Below, one piece after another: positions 1 through 5,057 of a stretch of DNA of 5,057 nt. A program made the position numbers and the translations under genes. Origin of the DNA: Rhodobacterales bacterium UBA3089. GTDB taxonomy: Bacteria; Pseudomonadota; Alphaproteobacteria; Rhodobacterales; Rhodobacteraceae. The notes under the pieces are model-generated. The model saw only the letters and a program-made list of their open reading frames with translations. It did no database searches and was not told where the DNA came from. The stretch is taken from contig DFBD01000133.1 in assembly GCA_002367255.1 (NCBI GenBank), forward strand, positions 3,036 through 8,092, written 5' to 3'. Numbering within the stretch: the stretch's first letter is position 1; each line of letters begins with the position of its first letter.

Positions 1-1370
1 TCACAATCGGAACAGCCGACCTGCTCGCCACACGCCCGACACAAGGTCAGCGGTGCGAAACCACGGCGGTTCAGAAACAACAGGCTTTGTTCACCCGCCT
101 CAAGCCGCGCTTTCATCTCGCCCACCAACGTCGGCGACAACCAGCGGTTAACCTCCATCGTTTCGGACCGCATGTCGATGCTGTCCATGTCCGGCAGTTC
201 CGCCGTGCCGAACCGCTCATGCAAATCGATCCGTGCGTATTTTCCGGCCTCGGCATTCGCCCAACTTTCCAAACTTGGCGTAGCCGTGGCCAAAACTACA
301 GTCGCCGAGCAAAGCGAGGCCCTCAGAACTGCCATATCCCGCGCGTGATAAAGCACCCCTTCTTCCTGCTTGTAAGACCCGTCGTGTTCCTCATCCACCA
401 CGATCAAACCCAGATCGCGGAACGGCAGAAACAACGAAGATCGCGCGCCGACAACCAACTGCGCCCCACCCTCGGCCACGGCTTTCCAGCAACGGCGGCG
501 TTCGGCTTGCGAAGCACCCGAGTGCCACTCCGCCGGACGTTGCCCGAACCGTTTTTCAACGCGATCCAGAAACTCCACCGTCAGCGCAATCTCCGGCAAC
601 AGAACCAACGCTTGGCGCCCAGATTTCAACGCCTCGGCCACTGCCTCAAGATAAACCTCCGTCTTGCCCGACCCGGTCACGCCTTTCAGCAACGTCGTGC
701 CGTAGGCCCCTGATCGAACCGCCTCGCGCAGCGTCTTGGCCGCCACCGCCTGATCTGTCGACAGGGTTTTCCCTGCAAATTCCGCATCAAGTTTCGGGTA
801 CGGCAAGTCCCTTGGTGCGACTTCTTGAAGTATCGCACCTTGCTCGATCAAACCCTTGATCACACTGCTGGACACCCCCGCCATCGCCGACAGTTCCGAG
901 GGCGCAAACCCCGCCCCGCCGTGATCGTCCAGCACCTGCAAGACTCGTGACCGCGCGTCGGTCATCTTGGTCGGCGCAACCAAGCCCTTGCGTAATATCT
1001 TCCGCATGCTCGCAGGTTGCCCCAACCCCGGCGCCCGCGTTGCCAACCGCAACATCAACGACAGCGGCGTCAACGTGTATTCGGCAGCCTTGGTTAAAAA
1101 CTCCACCATCTCGGCCCGCATCGGCGGCACATCCAGAACCCGCCCGATGGCGCGCACCTTGGATATATCGAAATCCCCGGCACCAGCCCCCCAAACCACA
1201 CCCAAAACACGGCGCGGTCCAAGCGGCACCATCACGAAAGCCCCCGCAAAAACCCCGCCCTCCGGCGCTTTATAATCGAGAAACCTGTCCAGCGGCTCGG
1301 CTGTCAGCACTGCCACCAAATCACCTTCGCTAAAATACCCGCGCTCGGTTGCGTTAATATGTGGTTTCAT
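1..1370 (-). CDS. priA: Primosomal protein N' (PriA replication-restart helicase), N-terminal part, cut by the window edge
   Basis: PriA is the superfamily 2 DNA helicase that recognises stalled or collapsed forks and reloads the replicative helicase. The reverse strand is open from an ATG at 1370 to the window edge, giving 456 codons; full-length PriA is about 730 residues, so the C-terminal third lies outside. Seen in the translation: an N-terminal DNA-binding region (about residues 15-110), a winged-helix-like linker (about 135-185), Walker A GVTGSGKT (230-237), Walker B-type DEEH (326-329), helicase motif III-like TATPS (362-366), and the beginning of the zinc-binding module with Cys444, Cys447, Cys453 and Cys456. 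The C-x2-C-x5-C-x2-C spacing matches the first half of the E. coli PriA zinc module. An in-frame ATG two codons upstream (1376) is an alternative start, and neither start has a convincing Shine-Dalgarno sequence. The gene is divergent from the transaldolase operon. I see no frameshift or missing key residue. The identification is very secure. Confidence 0.97.
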   Translation of the reverse strand, partial: MKPHINATERGYFSEGDLVAVLTAEPLDRFLDYKAPEGGVFAGAFVMVPLGPRRVLGVVWGAGAGDFDISKVRAIGRVLDVPPMRAEMVEFLTKAAEYTLTPLSLMLRLATRAPGLGQPASMRKILRKGLVAPTKMTDARSRVLQVLDDHGGAGFAPSELSAMAGVSSSVIKGLIEQGAILQEVAPRDLPYPKLDAEFAGKTLSTDQAVAAKTLREAVRSGAYGTTLLKGVTGSGKTEVYLEAVAEALKSGRQALVLLPEIALTVEFLDRVEKRFGQRPAEWHSGASQAERRRCWKAVAEGGAQLVVGARSSLFLPFRDLGLIVVDEEHDGSYKQEEGVLYHARDMAVLRASLCSATVVLATATPSLESWANAEAGKYARIDLHERFGTAELPDMDSIDMRSETMEVNRWLSPTLVGEMKARLEAGEQSLLFLNRRGFAPLTLCRACGEQVGCSDC

Positions 1371-1442
1371 AGCCATAATACATATTGTATGTTCCCCCAG
1401 AACGGATTGCGAGAGAGCATTCCGGTAAACAGGAAAAACGAT
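1371..1442. promoter_or_regulatory. Divergent intergenic region between priA and the tal operon, probably holding both promoters
   Basis: These 72 bp separate two divergently transcribed genes, so both promoters should lie here or just inside the flanking coding ends. The priA-proximal part is AT-rich and contains a short perfect inverted repeat, ATACA-TAT-TGTAT, at 1378-1390. Read on the minus strand, TACAAT (1389-1384) resembles a sigma-70 -10 element for priA and would put the transcription start next to the priA start codon. No strong -35 match is visible for either direction. The promoter role is inferred from gene arrangement; individual boxes are not reliable by eye. Confidence 0.45.
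1431..1434 (+). promoter_or_regulatory. Ribosome binding site of tal
   Basis: AGGA lies 8 nt before the ATG at 1443. It selects this start over an in-frame upstream ATG at 1359, which would add 28 residues overlapping the priA start region and absent from the family. The family N-terminus (MKFFVDT) begins exactly at 1443. Confidence 0.75.
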
Positions 1443-2096
1443 ATGAAATTTTTTGTAGATACGGCTGAAATCGCGGAAATCGCCGAGCTTAACGATTTGG
1501 GAATGGCTGACGGCGTCACCACGAACCCCTCGCTGATTATGAAATCGGGCCGTGACATACTAGAAGTGACCAAGGAAATCTGTGACCTTGTTGACGGCCC
1601 CGTTTCCGCCGAGGTTGTAGCACTGGAGGCCGACGCAATGATCGCCGAGGGCCGCAAACTGGGCGCCATCGCCGACAATATCTGCATCAAAGTCCCGTTA
1701 ACGTGGGACGGCTTGAAAACCTGTAAGGTTCTAACGGACGAAGGTTTCAAGGTTAACGTCACCCTCTGTTTCTCAGCCAATCAAGCGTTGTTGGCTGCCA
1801 AAGCTGGCGCGACATTCATCAGCCCCTTTGTTGGTCGCCTTGACGATATCAACATTGATGGCATGGATCTGATCGCGGAAATTCGCCAGATTTACGACAA
1901 CTATGCGTTTGAAACCGAAATCCTCGTGGCCTCGGTCCGCACGGTTAACCACGTCACCCAATCCGCCATCATCGGTGCCGATGTCGTGACTGTGCCACCT
2001 GCCGTGTTGAAAAAGCTGATAGATCATCCGCTGACTGCCAGCGGTTTGGAAAGTTTCATGAAAGACTGGGCCAAAACCGGCCAGAAAATCCTTTAA
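1443..2096 (+). CDS. tal: Small class I aldolase of the Tal/FSA family; active-site residues indicate transaldolase
   Basis: This 217-residue protein belongs to the short transaldolase family (MipB/TalC/FSA, usually 210-220 residues), cytosolic TIM-barrel Schiff-base aldolases. Transaldolase moves a dihydroxyacetone unit between sugar phosphates in the non-oxidative pentose phosphate pathway. Seen: the N-terminal strand FFVDTA, the signature GVTTNPS (24-30), the Schiff-base lysine in IKVPLT (Lys83, equivalent to E. coli FSA Lys85), and the block VTLCFS...SPFVGRLDD (106-135). At the two positions that separate the subgroups it has Glu57 and Phe129, where E. coli fructose-6-phosphate aldolase has Gln59 and Tyr131, and Ser127 where FSA has Ala129. 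These residues are typical of true transaldolases, so the common automatic label 'fructose-6-phosphate aldolase (fsa)' is probably wrong for activity. It is the first gene of a plus-strand operon; the DUF484 gene starts 12 nt after its stop. Confidence 0.93.
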   Translation: MKFFVDTAEIAEIAELNDLGMADGVTTNPSLIMKSGRDILEVTKEICDLVDGPVSAEVVALEADAMIAEGRKLGAIADNICIKVPLTWDGLKTCKVLTDEGFKVNVTLCFSANQALLAAKAGATFISPFVGRLDDINIDGMDLIAEIRQIYDNYAFETEILVASVRTVNHVTQSAIIGADVVTVPPAVLKKLIDHPLTASGLESFMKDWAKTGQKIL

Positions 2097-2099
2097 GGA
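2095..2099 (+). promoter_or_regulatory. Ribosome binding site of the DUF484 gene, overlapping the tal stop codon
   Basis: AAGGA overlaps the tal TAA stop and lies 9 nt before the ATG at 2109. An in-frame TTG at 2103 would be only 3 nt from this site, too close, so the ATG is preferred. The overlap suggests that ribosomes ending tal help initiation of the next gene. Confidence 0.7.
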
Positions 2100-2108
2100 C
2101 ATTTGCGC

Positions 2109-2813
2109 ATGACCGATCCGTTGAACGAACTCAAAGGCGAAATCCTAAAGGACCCAGCCCTAATTCTGGACGACCCCGAGGTCATGCGCGCCCTCCTCCT
2201 TTCCGATGACGAGGCTAAAGGCGGCAACGTTGTCGACCTTCGCGGCGCCTTCGTGACACGGCTTGAGGAACGCCTGAACAAACTGGAAGATACGCACCGC
2301 ACGGTGATCGCGGCGGCCTATGAAAACCTTGCAGGCACCAACCAAATTCACCGTGCAATCCTTGCCTTGCTGGATGCCGAAACTTTTGACGATTTCCTGC
2401 AAGCGATGAAGATGGACGTGGCTAATATCCTCGCTGTCGATGTCATTCACTTGTGCCTTGAAAGCGATAAAGCCGACGGTGGCAAGGCCATCGGCCCCGA
2501 CGGCCCGCTGAAAGAAACCGTCATCGCGCTGCCCCTAAACGGCGTGTCCGCCTACATCACGGGGGGGCGAAACCGTGCAACGCGCCAAGTCACCCTGCGA
2601 ACGGCAAGCGAGGCCAAGGCCGCCGTTTTCGGCCCGTCCAACACCGTGCAATCCGAAGCGATCCTGCGTCTTGATTTAGGGCCAAACAACCCGCAAGGCC
2701 TCGTCGCATTCGGCTCCTCTGACCCCAACCGGTTCGCGGCAGACCAAGGTACCGAACTACTGGCCTTCTTTGCTCAAACGCTCGAGCGTATATTGCGCCG
2801 CTGGGTGACGTGA
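2109..2813 (+). CDS. DUF484 family protein (YigA-like), xerC companion
   Basis: This is a 234-residue soluble protein of the DUF484 family, about the length of E. coli YigA, with no signal peptide or membrane segment. The N-terminal part (about 5-35) is acidic and includes a helical DPEVMRALL stretch. A charged helical segment follows (about 44-100, containing the VVDLRGAFVTRLEERL motif) that may form a coiled coil. The C-terminal half (about 100-230) has the alternating pattern of a GAF-like fold and ends in the family motif GLVAFGSSDPNRF (197-209) and the helix before the C-terminal RRWVT. DUF484 has no established biochemical function; the GAF-like assignment is family knowledge and no ligand can be predicted. 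Its last four bases (GTGA) are shared with the xerC start, and the same DUF484-xerC neighbourhood exists in E. coli, suggesting a functional tie to Xer recombination or merely a conserved operon. A run of seven G (2561-2567) lies in the gene, but the frame stays open and family-like on both sides. Confidence 0.88.
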   Translation: MTDPLNELKGEILKDPALILDDPEVMRALLLSDDEAKGGNVVDLRGAFVTRLEERLNKLEDTHRTVIAAAYENLAGTNQIHRAILALLDAETFDDFLQAMKMDVANILAVDVIHLCLESDKADGGKAIGPDGPLKETVIALPLNGVSAYITGGRNRATRQVTLRTASEAKAAVFGPSNTVQSEAILRLDLGPNNPQGLVAFGSSDPNRFAADQGTELLAFFAQTLERILRRWVT

Positions 2814-3736
2814 CTGAAGGCTCCGATCAAGCGCTCCACCTGTTGGAGCAATGGCTAGAGCGAATGCGTGCCGTGCGCGGTGTTTCCGAAAAAACGATCG
2901 AGGCTTACCGTCGTGACGTATCCGGTTTTCTCGGCTTCCTTGGCAGCCACCTAGGCGGCCCTGCCGGCAAGGCGGCGTTGGCCGCGGTTACCATCTCGGA
3001 TATGCGTGCCTGGATGGCGTCCGAGCGAAACCGCGGCCTCTCCGCTCGGTCATTGGCGCGCTCATTGTCAGCGGTAAAAAGCTTCTATCGTTGGCTGGGT
3101 GAGGAGTTCGGAATAGAGGCCGCCTCCGTCACCGCCACCCGCGCGCCTAAGTTAAAGCAACGCCTACCACGCCCCGTAGACCCCGGCGCCGCCAAAGCTC
3201 TGATCGAGCGCGTGGAACTTCAAAACCAAACCCCCTGGATCGCCGCCCGCGACGTCGCCGTGGTCACACTGCTATACGGCTGTGGATTGCGAATATCCGA
3301 GGCCTTATCCCTGAACCGCGCCGACCATCCGCTGCCCGAAGTTCTGCGAATAAAAGGCAAGGGCGACAAGGTCCGCATCGTCCCGGTTTTACCCGCCGCC
3401 CGCGCGGCCGTCGCCGATTACATCAAACATTGCCCCTATACACTGCCCCCTGATGGGCCGTTGTTTCTGGGCCTGCGCGGTAAGCGATTAAACCCCCGCC
3501 AAGTTCAAAAAACGATGGAGCAATCCCGCCTGCAACTCGGCCTGCCCGCCACCGCGACGCCACACGCCCTGCGCCATTCCTTCGCGACACACCTGCTGGA
3601 AGCTGGCGGAGACCTGCGCTCGATCCAAGAACTTCTAGGCCACGCCTCGTTGTCCACAACGCAAGCCTACACTGCCGTAAACCAGGCCCGCCTGATGGAG
3701 GTTTACGATAAATCCCACCCACGCTCGAAACGCTAA
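2810..3736 (+). CDS. xerC: Tyrosine recombinase XerC
   Basis: XerC acts with XerD at the dif site, under FtsK control, to resolve chromosome dimers before cell division. The 308-residue product has both domains. The N-terminal SAM-like core-binding domain spans about residues 8-100 (SEKTIEAYRRDV, then LARSLSAVKSFYRWL). The C-terminal catalytic domain spans about 120-300. The full catalytic set is visible: Arg161 (GCGLRISEAL), Lys184 (KGKGDK), His252 and Arg255 (PHALRHSFATHLL), His278 (LLGHASLSTTQ) and nucleophile Tyr287 (AYTAVN). Spacings from His252 onward equal those of E. coli XerC. XerC rather than XerD is favoured by the GGDLRSIQELLGHASLSTTQ motif with AYTAVN and by the DUF484 neighbour. 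The start is GTG overlapping the upstream stop as GTGA, so translation is probably coupled to DUF484. The stop overlaps that of the convergent transporter gene. It looks intact and is a housekeeping copy, not a phage integrase. Confidence 0.95.
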   Translation: MTEGSDQALHLLEQWLERMRAVRGVSEKTIEAYRRDVSGFLGFLGSHLGGPAGKAALAAVTISDMRAWMASERNRGLSARSLARSLSAVKSFYRWLGEEFGIEAASVTATRAPKLKQRLPRPVDPGAAKALIERVELQNQTPWIAARDVAVVTLLYGCGLRISEALSLNRADHPLPEVLRIKGKGDKVRIVPVLPAARAAVADYIKHCPYTLPPDGPLFLGLRGKRLNPRQVQKTMEQSRLQLGLPATATPHALRHSFATHLLEAGGDLRSIQELLGHASLSTTQAYTAVNQARLMEVYDKSHPRSKR

Positions 3737-4569
3737 AGCCTAATAACAACGATTCCGGCAACGATCACCAAAGCGGCAATAATCTTCCCGACGCTGGTCT
3801 TTTCCTTCAAAACCACCACGCCAATAATCACTGCGAACAGAACAGACGTCTCGCGCACCGCCGCCACCAGCGCAATCGGTGCAACCGTCATAGCCCAGAC
3901 GGCAATCCAGTAAGTCGCCAGCGACAAAGCCCCCGCCATGGCCCCGATGCCCCACGCTTTGCGCGAGGTAACAAACACTCGCCGCCCGCGAGTCGCCCCT
4001 GTAAAAATCGCGAAAAACATCGCATCGAACACGAACAGCCAAGCCGTAAACATCGTAGCATGTCCGGCCACCCGCGCCCCCATGCCATCGACCAGCGAAT
4101 ACCCCGCCGTGCAAGCCGCCGAACCGAGCGCCAGCGGGATCAAACTGCGCGTTTCGCCATCCTTGAAAACGCCGTTCGCCATCATCATGACGCCGATACC
4201 GATCAAGGCTATCCCCAGATACTCCTTGGTCTGCACGCTATCCGGCAGCAGAAAAAACCCGACAAGAACCACCATCATAGGGGCCGAGCCCCGCGCAATT
4301 GGATAGACCCGACTAAGGTCACCATGCTGATACGCCGCCGCCAGAAAAAGTTTATAGGCCGTGTGCAATGCCCCGGACCCGAGCAGCCAAACCCAGACAA
4401 TTCCGCTGGGCATGGGTGTAAATAGGGTCATCGCCAAGCCCATCACGCCTTGCGTCAGCGTTAACAACAACATCCCTTGAAACCGGTCTCCGCCACCACG
4501 AATAACCGCGTTCCAGCTGGCATGCAGAACCGCCGCAAATAGCACCGCCAAGAATACATAGAATTCCAT
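3733..4569 (-). CDS. DMT superfamily (EamA) membrane transporter
   Basis: This 278-residue, strongly hydrophobic protein has the two-times-five helix architecture of the drug/metabolite transporter superfamily. Likely membrane helices lie at about residues 3-22, 31-50, 58-80, 88-108, 115-134, 142-160, 170-190, 206-228, 234-255 and 261-277, forming two EamA repeats. Typical family marks are HASWNAVIRGG near the N-terminus, SRVYPIARGSAPMMV before helix 4, and in the second repeat ETSVLFAVIIGVVVLKEK before the final helix. It acts in the cytoplasmic membrane, probably exporting or importing a small metabolite; substrate cannot be read from sequence and I assign none. The ATG at 4569 is preceded by GGGA 8 nt upstream on the coding strand, a modest ribosome binding site. 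The gene converges on xerC, with its TAG stop overlapping the xerC TAA within CTAA. A 488-bp region without a convincing gene lies upstream and should contain its promoter. Confidence 0.9.
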   Translation of the reverse strand: MEFYVFLAVLFAAVLHASWNAVIRGGGDRFQGMLLLTLTQGVMGLAMTLFTPMPSGIVWVWLLGSGALHTAYKLFLAAAYQHGDLSRVYPIARGSAPMMVVLVGFFLLPDSVQTKEYLGIALIGIGVMMMANGVFKDGETRSLIPLALGSAACTAGYSLVDGMGARVAGHATMFTAWLFVFDAMFFAIFTGATRGRRVFVTSRKAWGIGAMAGALSLATYWIAVWAMTVAPIALVAAVRETSVLFAVIIGVVVLKEKTSVGKIIAALVIVAGIVVIRL

Positions 4570-4597
4570 TAACTATGTCCCATAAAGGTGGCTCTCC

Positions 4598-4614
4598 CGC
4601 CCTTCGGTTGGGCG
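4598..4614. repeat. Short GC-rich inverted repeat upstream of the transporter gene
   Basis: CGCCC and GGGCG arms of 5 bp flank a 7-nt loop (TTCGGTT on the plus strand). It lies 29 bp upstream of the transporter ATG, so in the transporter mRNA it would form a hairpin in the 5' leader if transcription starts further upstream. No run of T follows on either strand, so it is not an intrinsic terminator. A regulatory role is possible but not shown. Confidence 0.4.
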
Positions 4615-4923
4615 TGGCCTCGCTTCGCTCGGCGGTTGCTCATCATTTATTAACCATTCTTCTGTATAAGATTCGATACTGAGCGAGGCGGGCTTTCCAC
4701 CCGTGGGTTTATCGCGCCAACAGACTTTGAATTCCCGTTGCTCATTTTGCAACACCAATTAACCGCCCGATCGTTGCGCCGCCTGACAAGCGGTATTTGG
4801 CAGCGACACACCTCAGGGTTCGGGCCTTGGCGCGGTAAATCCGTCCTCATGTTACAGGTGGTTTCTAACCCGAAGCACCGAAATTATGGTCTGCATGACC
4901 TCCCCGAGTATTTTCAGGCATCA

Positions 4924-4955
4924 AGGCGCGGGTTTCACCCGAACGCCTCTTTTTT
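4924..4955 (+). terminator. Rho-independent terminator on the plus strand
   Basis: A stem-loop is followed by a T tract. Outer arms AGGCG (4924-4928) and CGCCT (4944-4948) pair over 5 bp. Inner arms CGGGT (4929-4933) and ACCCG (4937-4941) pair over 5 bp around a TTC loop, with a 2-nt AA bulge on the 3' side. The sequence then reads C followed by six T (4950-4955). There is no T run on the other side, so it works only for plus-strand transcription. No plus-strand gene is recognised between it and xerC, 1.2 kb upstream, so the transcript it ends is unknown. Confidence 0.75.
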
Positions 4956-5057
4956 CGTGCCGTTTTTTCAATCCCGATGATTGCTTCGAGTTCAAAGTAA
5001 CATTGCCTTCCAATGGGCGTTCCTGTAATGTTCTTTTTTGAGCGTTGATTTAATAGA

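Larger units (their letters stand above)
4570..5057. other. Intergenic region with no convincing gene
   Basis: These 488 bp lie upstream of the transporter gene and reach the window edge. Short open frames exist on both strands, but they lack ribosome binding sites, family resemblance or good start codons. One 61-codon minus-strand frame (4573-4758) ends 3 nt before the transporter start; it begins with TTG directly after an in-frame stop and is not called as a gene. The left part holds a small GC hairpin (4598-4614), an 8-bp inverted repeat (GCCTCGCT 4617-4624 and AGCGAGGC 4682-4689) and an AT-rich stretch between those arms. The right part holds a plus-strand intrinsic terminator. I see no tRNA, rRNA, riboswitch consensus or insertion-sequence end. 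Confidence 0.6.

Noticed and set aside
87..713. A 208-codon plus-strand open frame opposite priA.
   Set aside because: It is antisense to the helicase core of priA, rich in Arg, Gln, Pro and His as expected for the shadow of a GC-rich gene, and has no family resemblance.
2810..3736. The tyrosine recombinase as a phage or island integrase, implying a mobile element.
   Set aside because: It has the XerC-specific motifs, sits in a housekeeping operon next to DUF484, and no attachment-site repeats or phage genes are nearby.
4617..4689. An 8-bp inverted repeat (GCCTCGCT and AGCGAGGC) as the ends of a small mobile element.
   Set aside because: The arms are short and made of words common in GC-rich alphaproteobacterial DNA. 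There is no target-site duplication and no transposase, and the 57-bp spacer contains nothing recognisable.
4573..4758. A 61-codon minus-strand open frame ending 3 nt before the transporter start, which could be a leader peptide or small gene coupled to the transporter.
   Set aside because: Its only starts are TTG/GTG immediately after an in-frame stop, no ribosome binding site precedes them, and the product resembles no family I know. Conservation in relatives or ribosome profiling would be needed to revive it.
4570..4860. A riboswitch in the transporter 5' leader.
   Set aside because: I looked on the minus strand for cores I know (thiamine, cobalamin, SAM, glycine) and saw none. A covariance-model search would settle it.
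4738..4980. An 80-codon plus-strand open frame in the right-hand intergenic region.
   Set aside because: It runs straight through the intrinsic terminator at 4924-4955, has no ribosome binding site, and its composition does not look like a protein.

Overview
The window looks like an ordinary chromosomal housekeeping segment from an alphaproteobacterium, most likely of the Rhodobacterales (Rhodobacter/Roseobacter group). This rests on moderately high GC, the character of the encoded proteins, and a cluster in which a small transaldolase, a DUF484 protein and XerC are co-oriented next to a divergent priA. The taxonomic call comes from recognition, not from a database search.

Layout. Positions 1-1370 (minus strand) carry the N-terminal 456 codons of the primosomal helicase PriA. 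The gene runs off the left edge inside its zinc-binding region. A 72-bp divergent intergenic region (1371-1442) separates it from a plus-strand operon. That operon is a transaldolase-type member of the small Tal/FSA family (1443-2096), a DUF484 protein (2109-2813) and the tyrosine recombinase XerC (2810-3736). The genes are packed tightly: a 12-nt gap, then a 4-nt GTGA overlap, so co-transcription and translational coupling are expected. A DMT/EamA-family membrane transporter (3733-4569, minus strand) converges on xerC, and the two stop codons share the tetranucleotide CTAA. The last 488 bp (4570-5057) hold no convincing gene but contain a good plus-strand intrinsic terminator (4924-4955).

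How the genes work together. PriA (replication restart) and XerC (chromosome dimer resolution) both deal with the consequences of replication-fork damage and recombination. DUF484 is a conserved companion of xerC, also found beside it as yigA in E. coli, with no established biochemical role. The transaldolase serves central sugar-phosphate metabolism and the transporter probably exports or imports a small metabolite; neither has an evident link to the DNA-processing genes.

I found no CRISPR array, mobile element, tRNA, rRNA or clearly novel system. The items most worth a second look are the right-hand intergenic region, with an orphan plus-strand terminator and possible structured transcript, the terminator-less convergent xerC/transporter junction, and the active-site residues that argue for transaldolase over fructose-6-phosphate aldolase.
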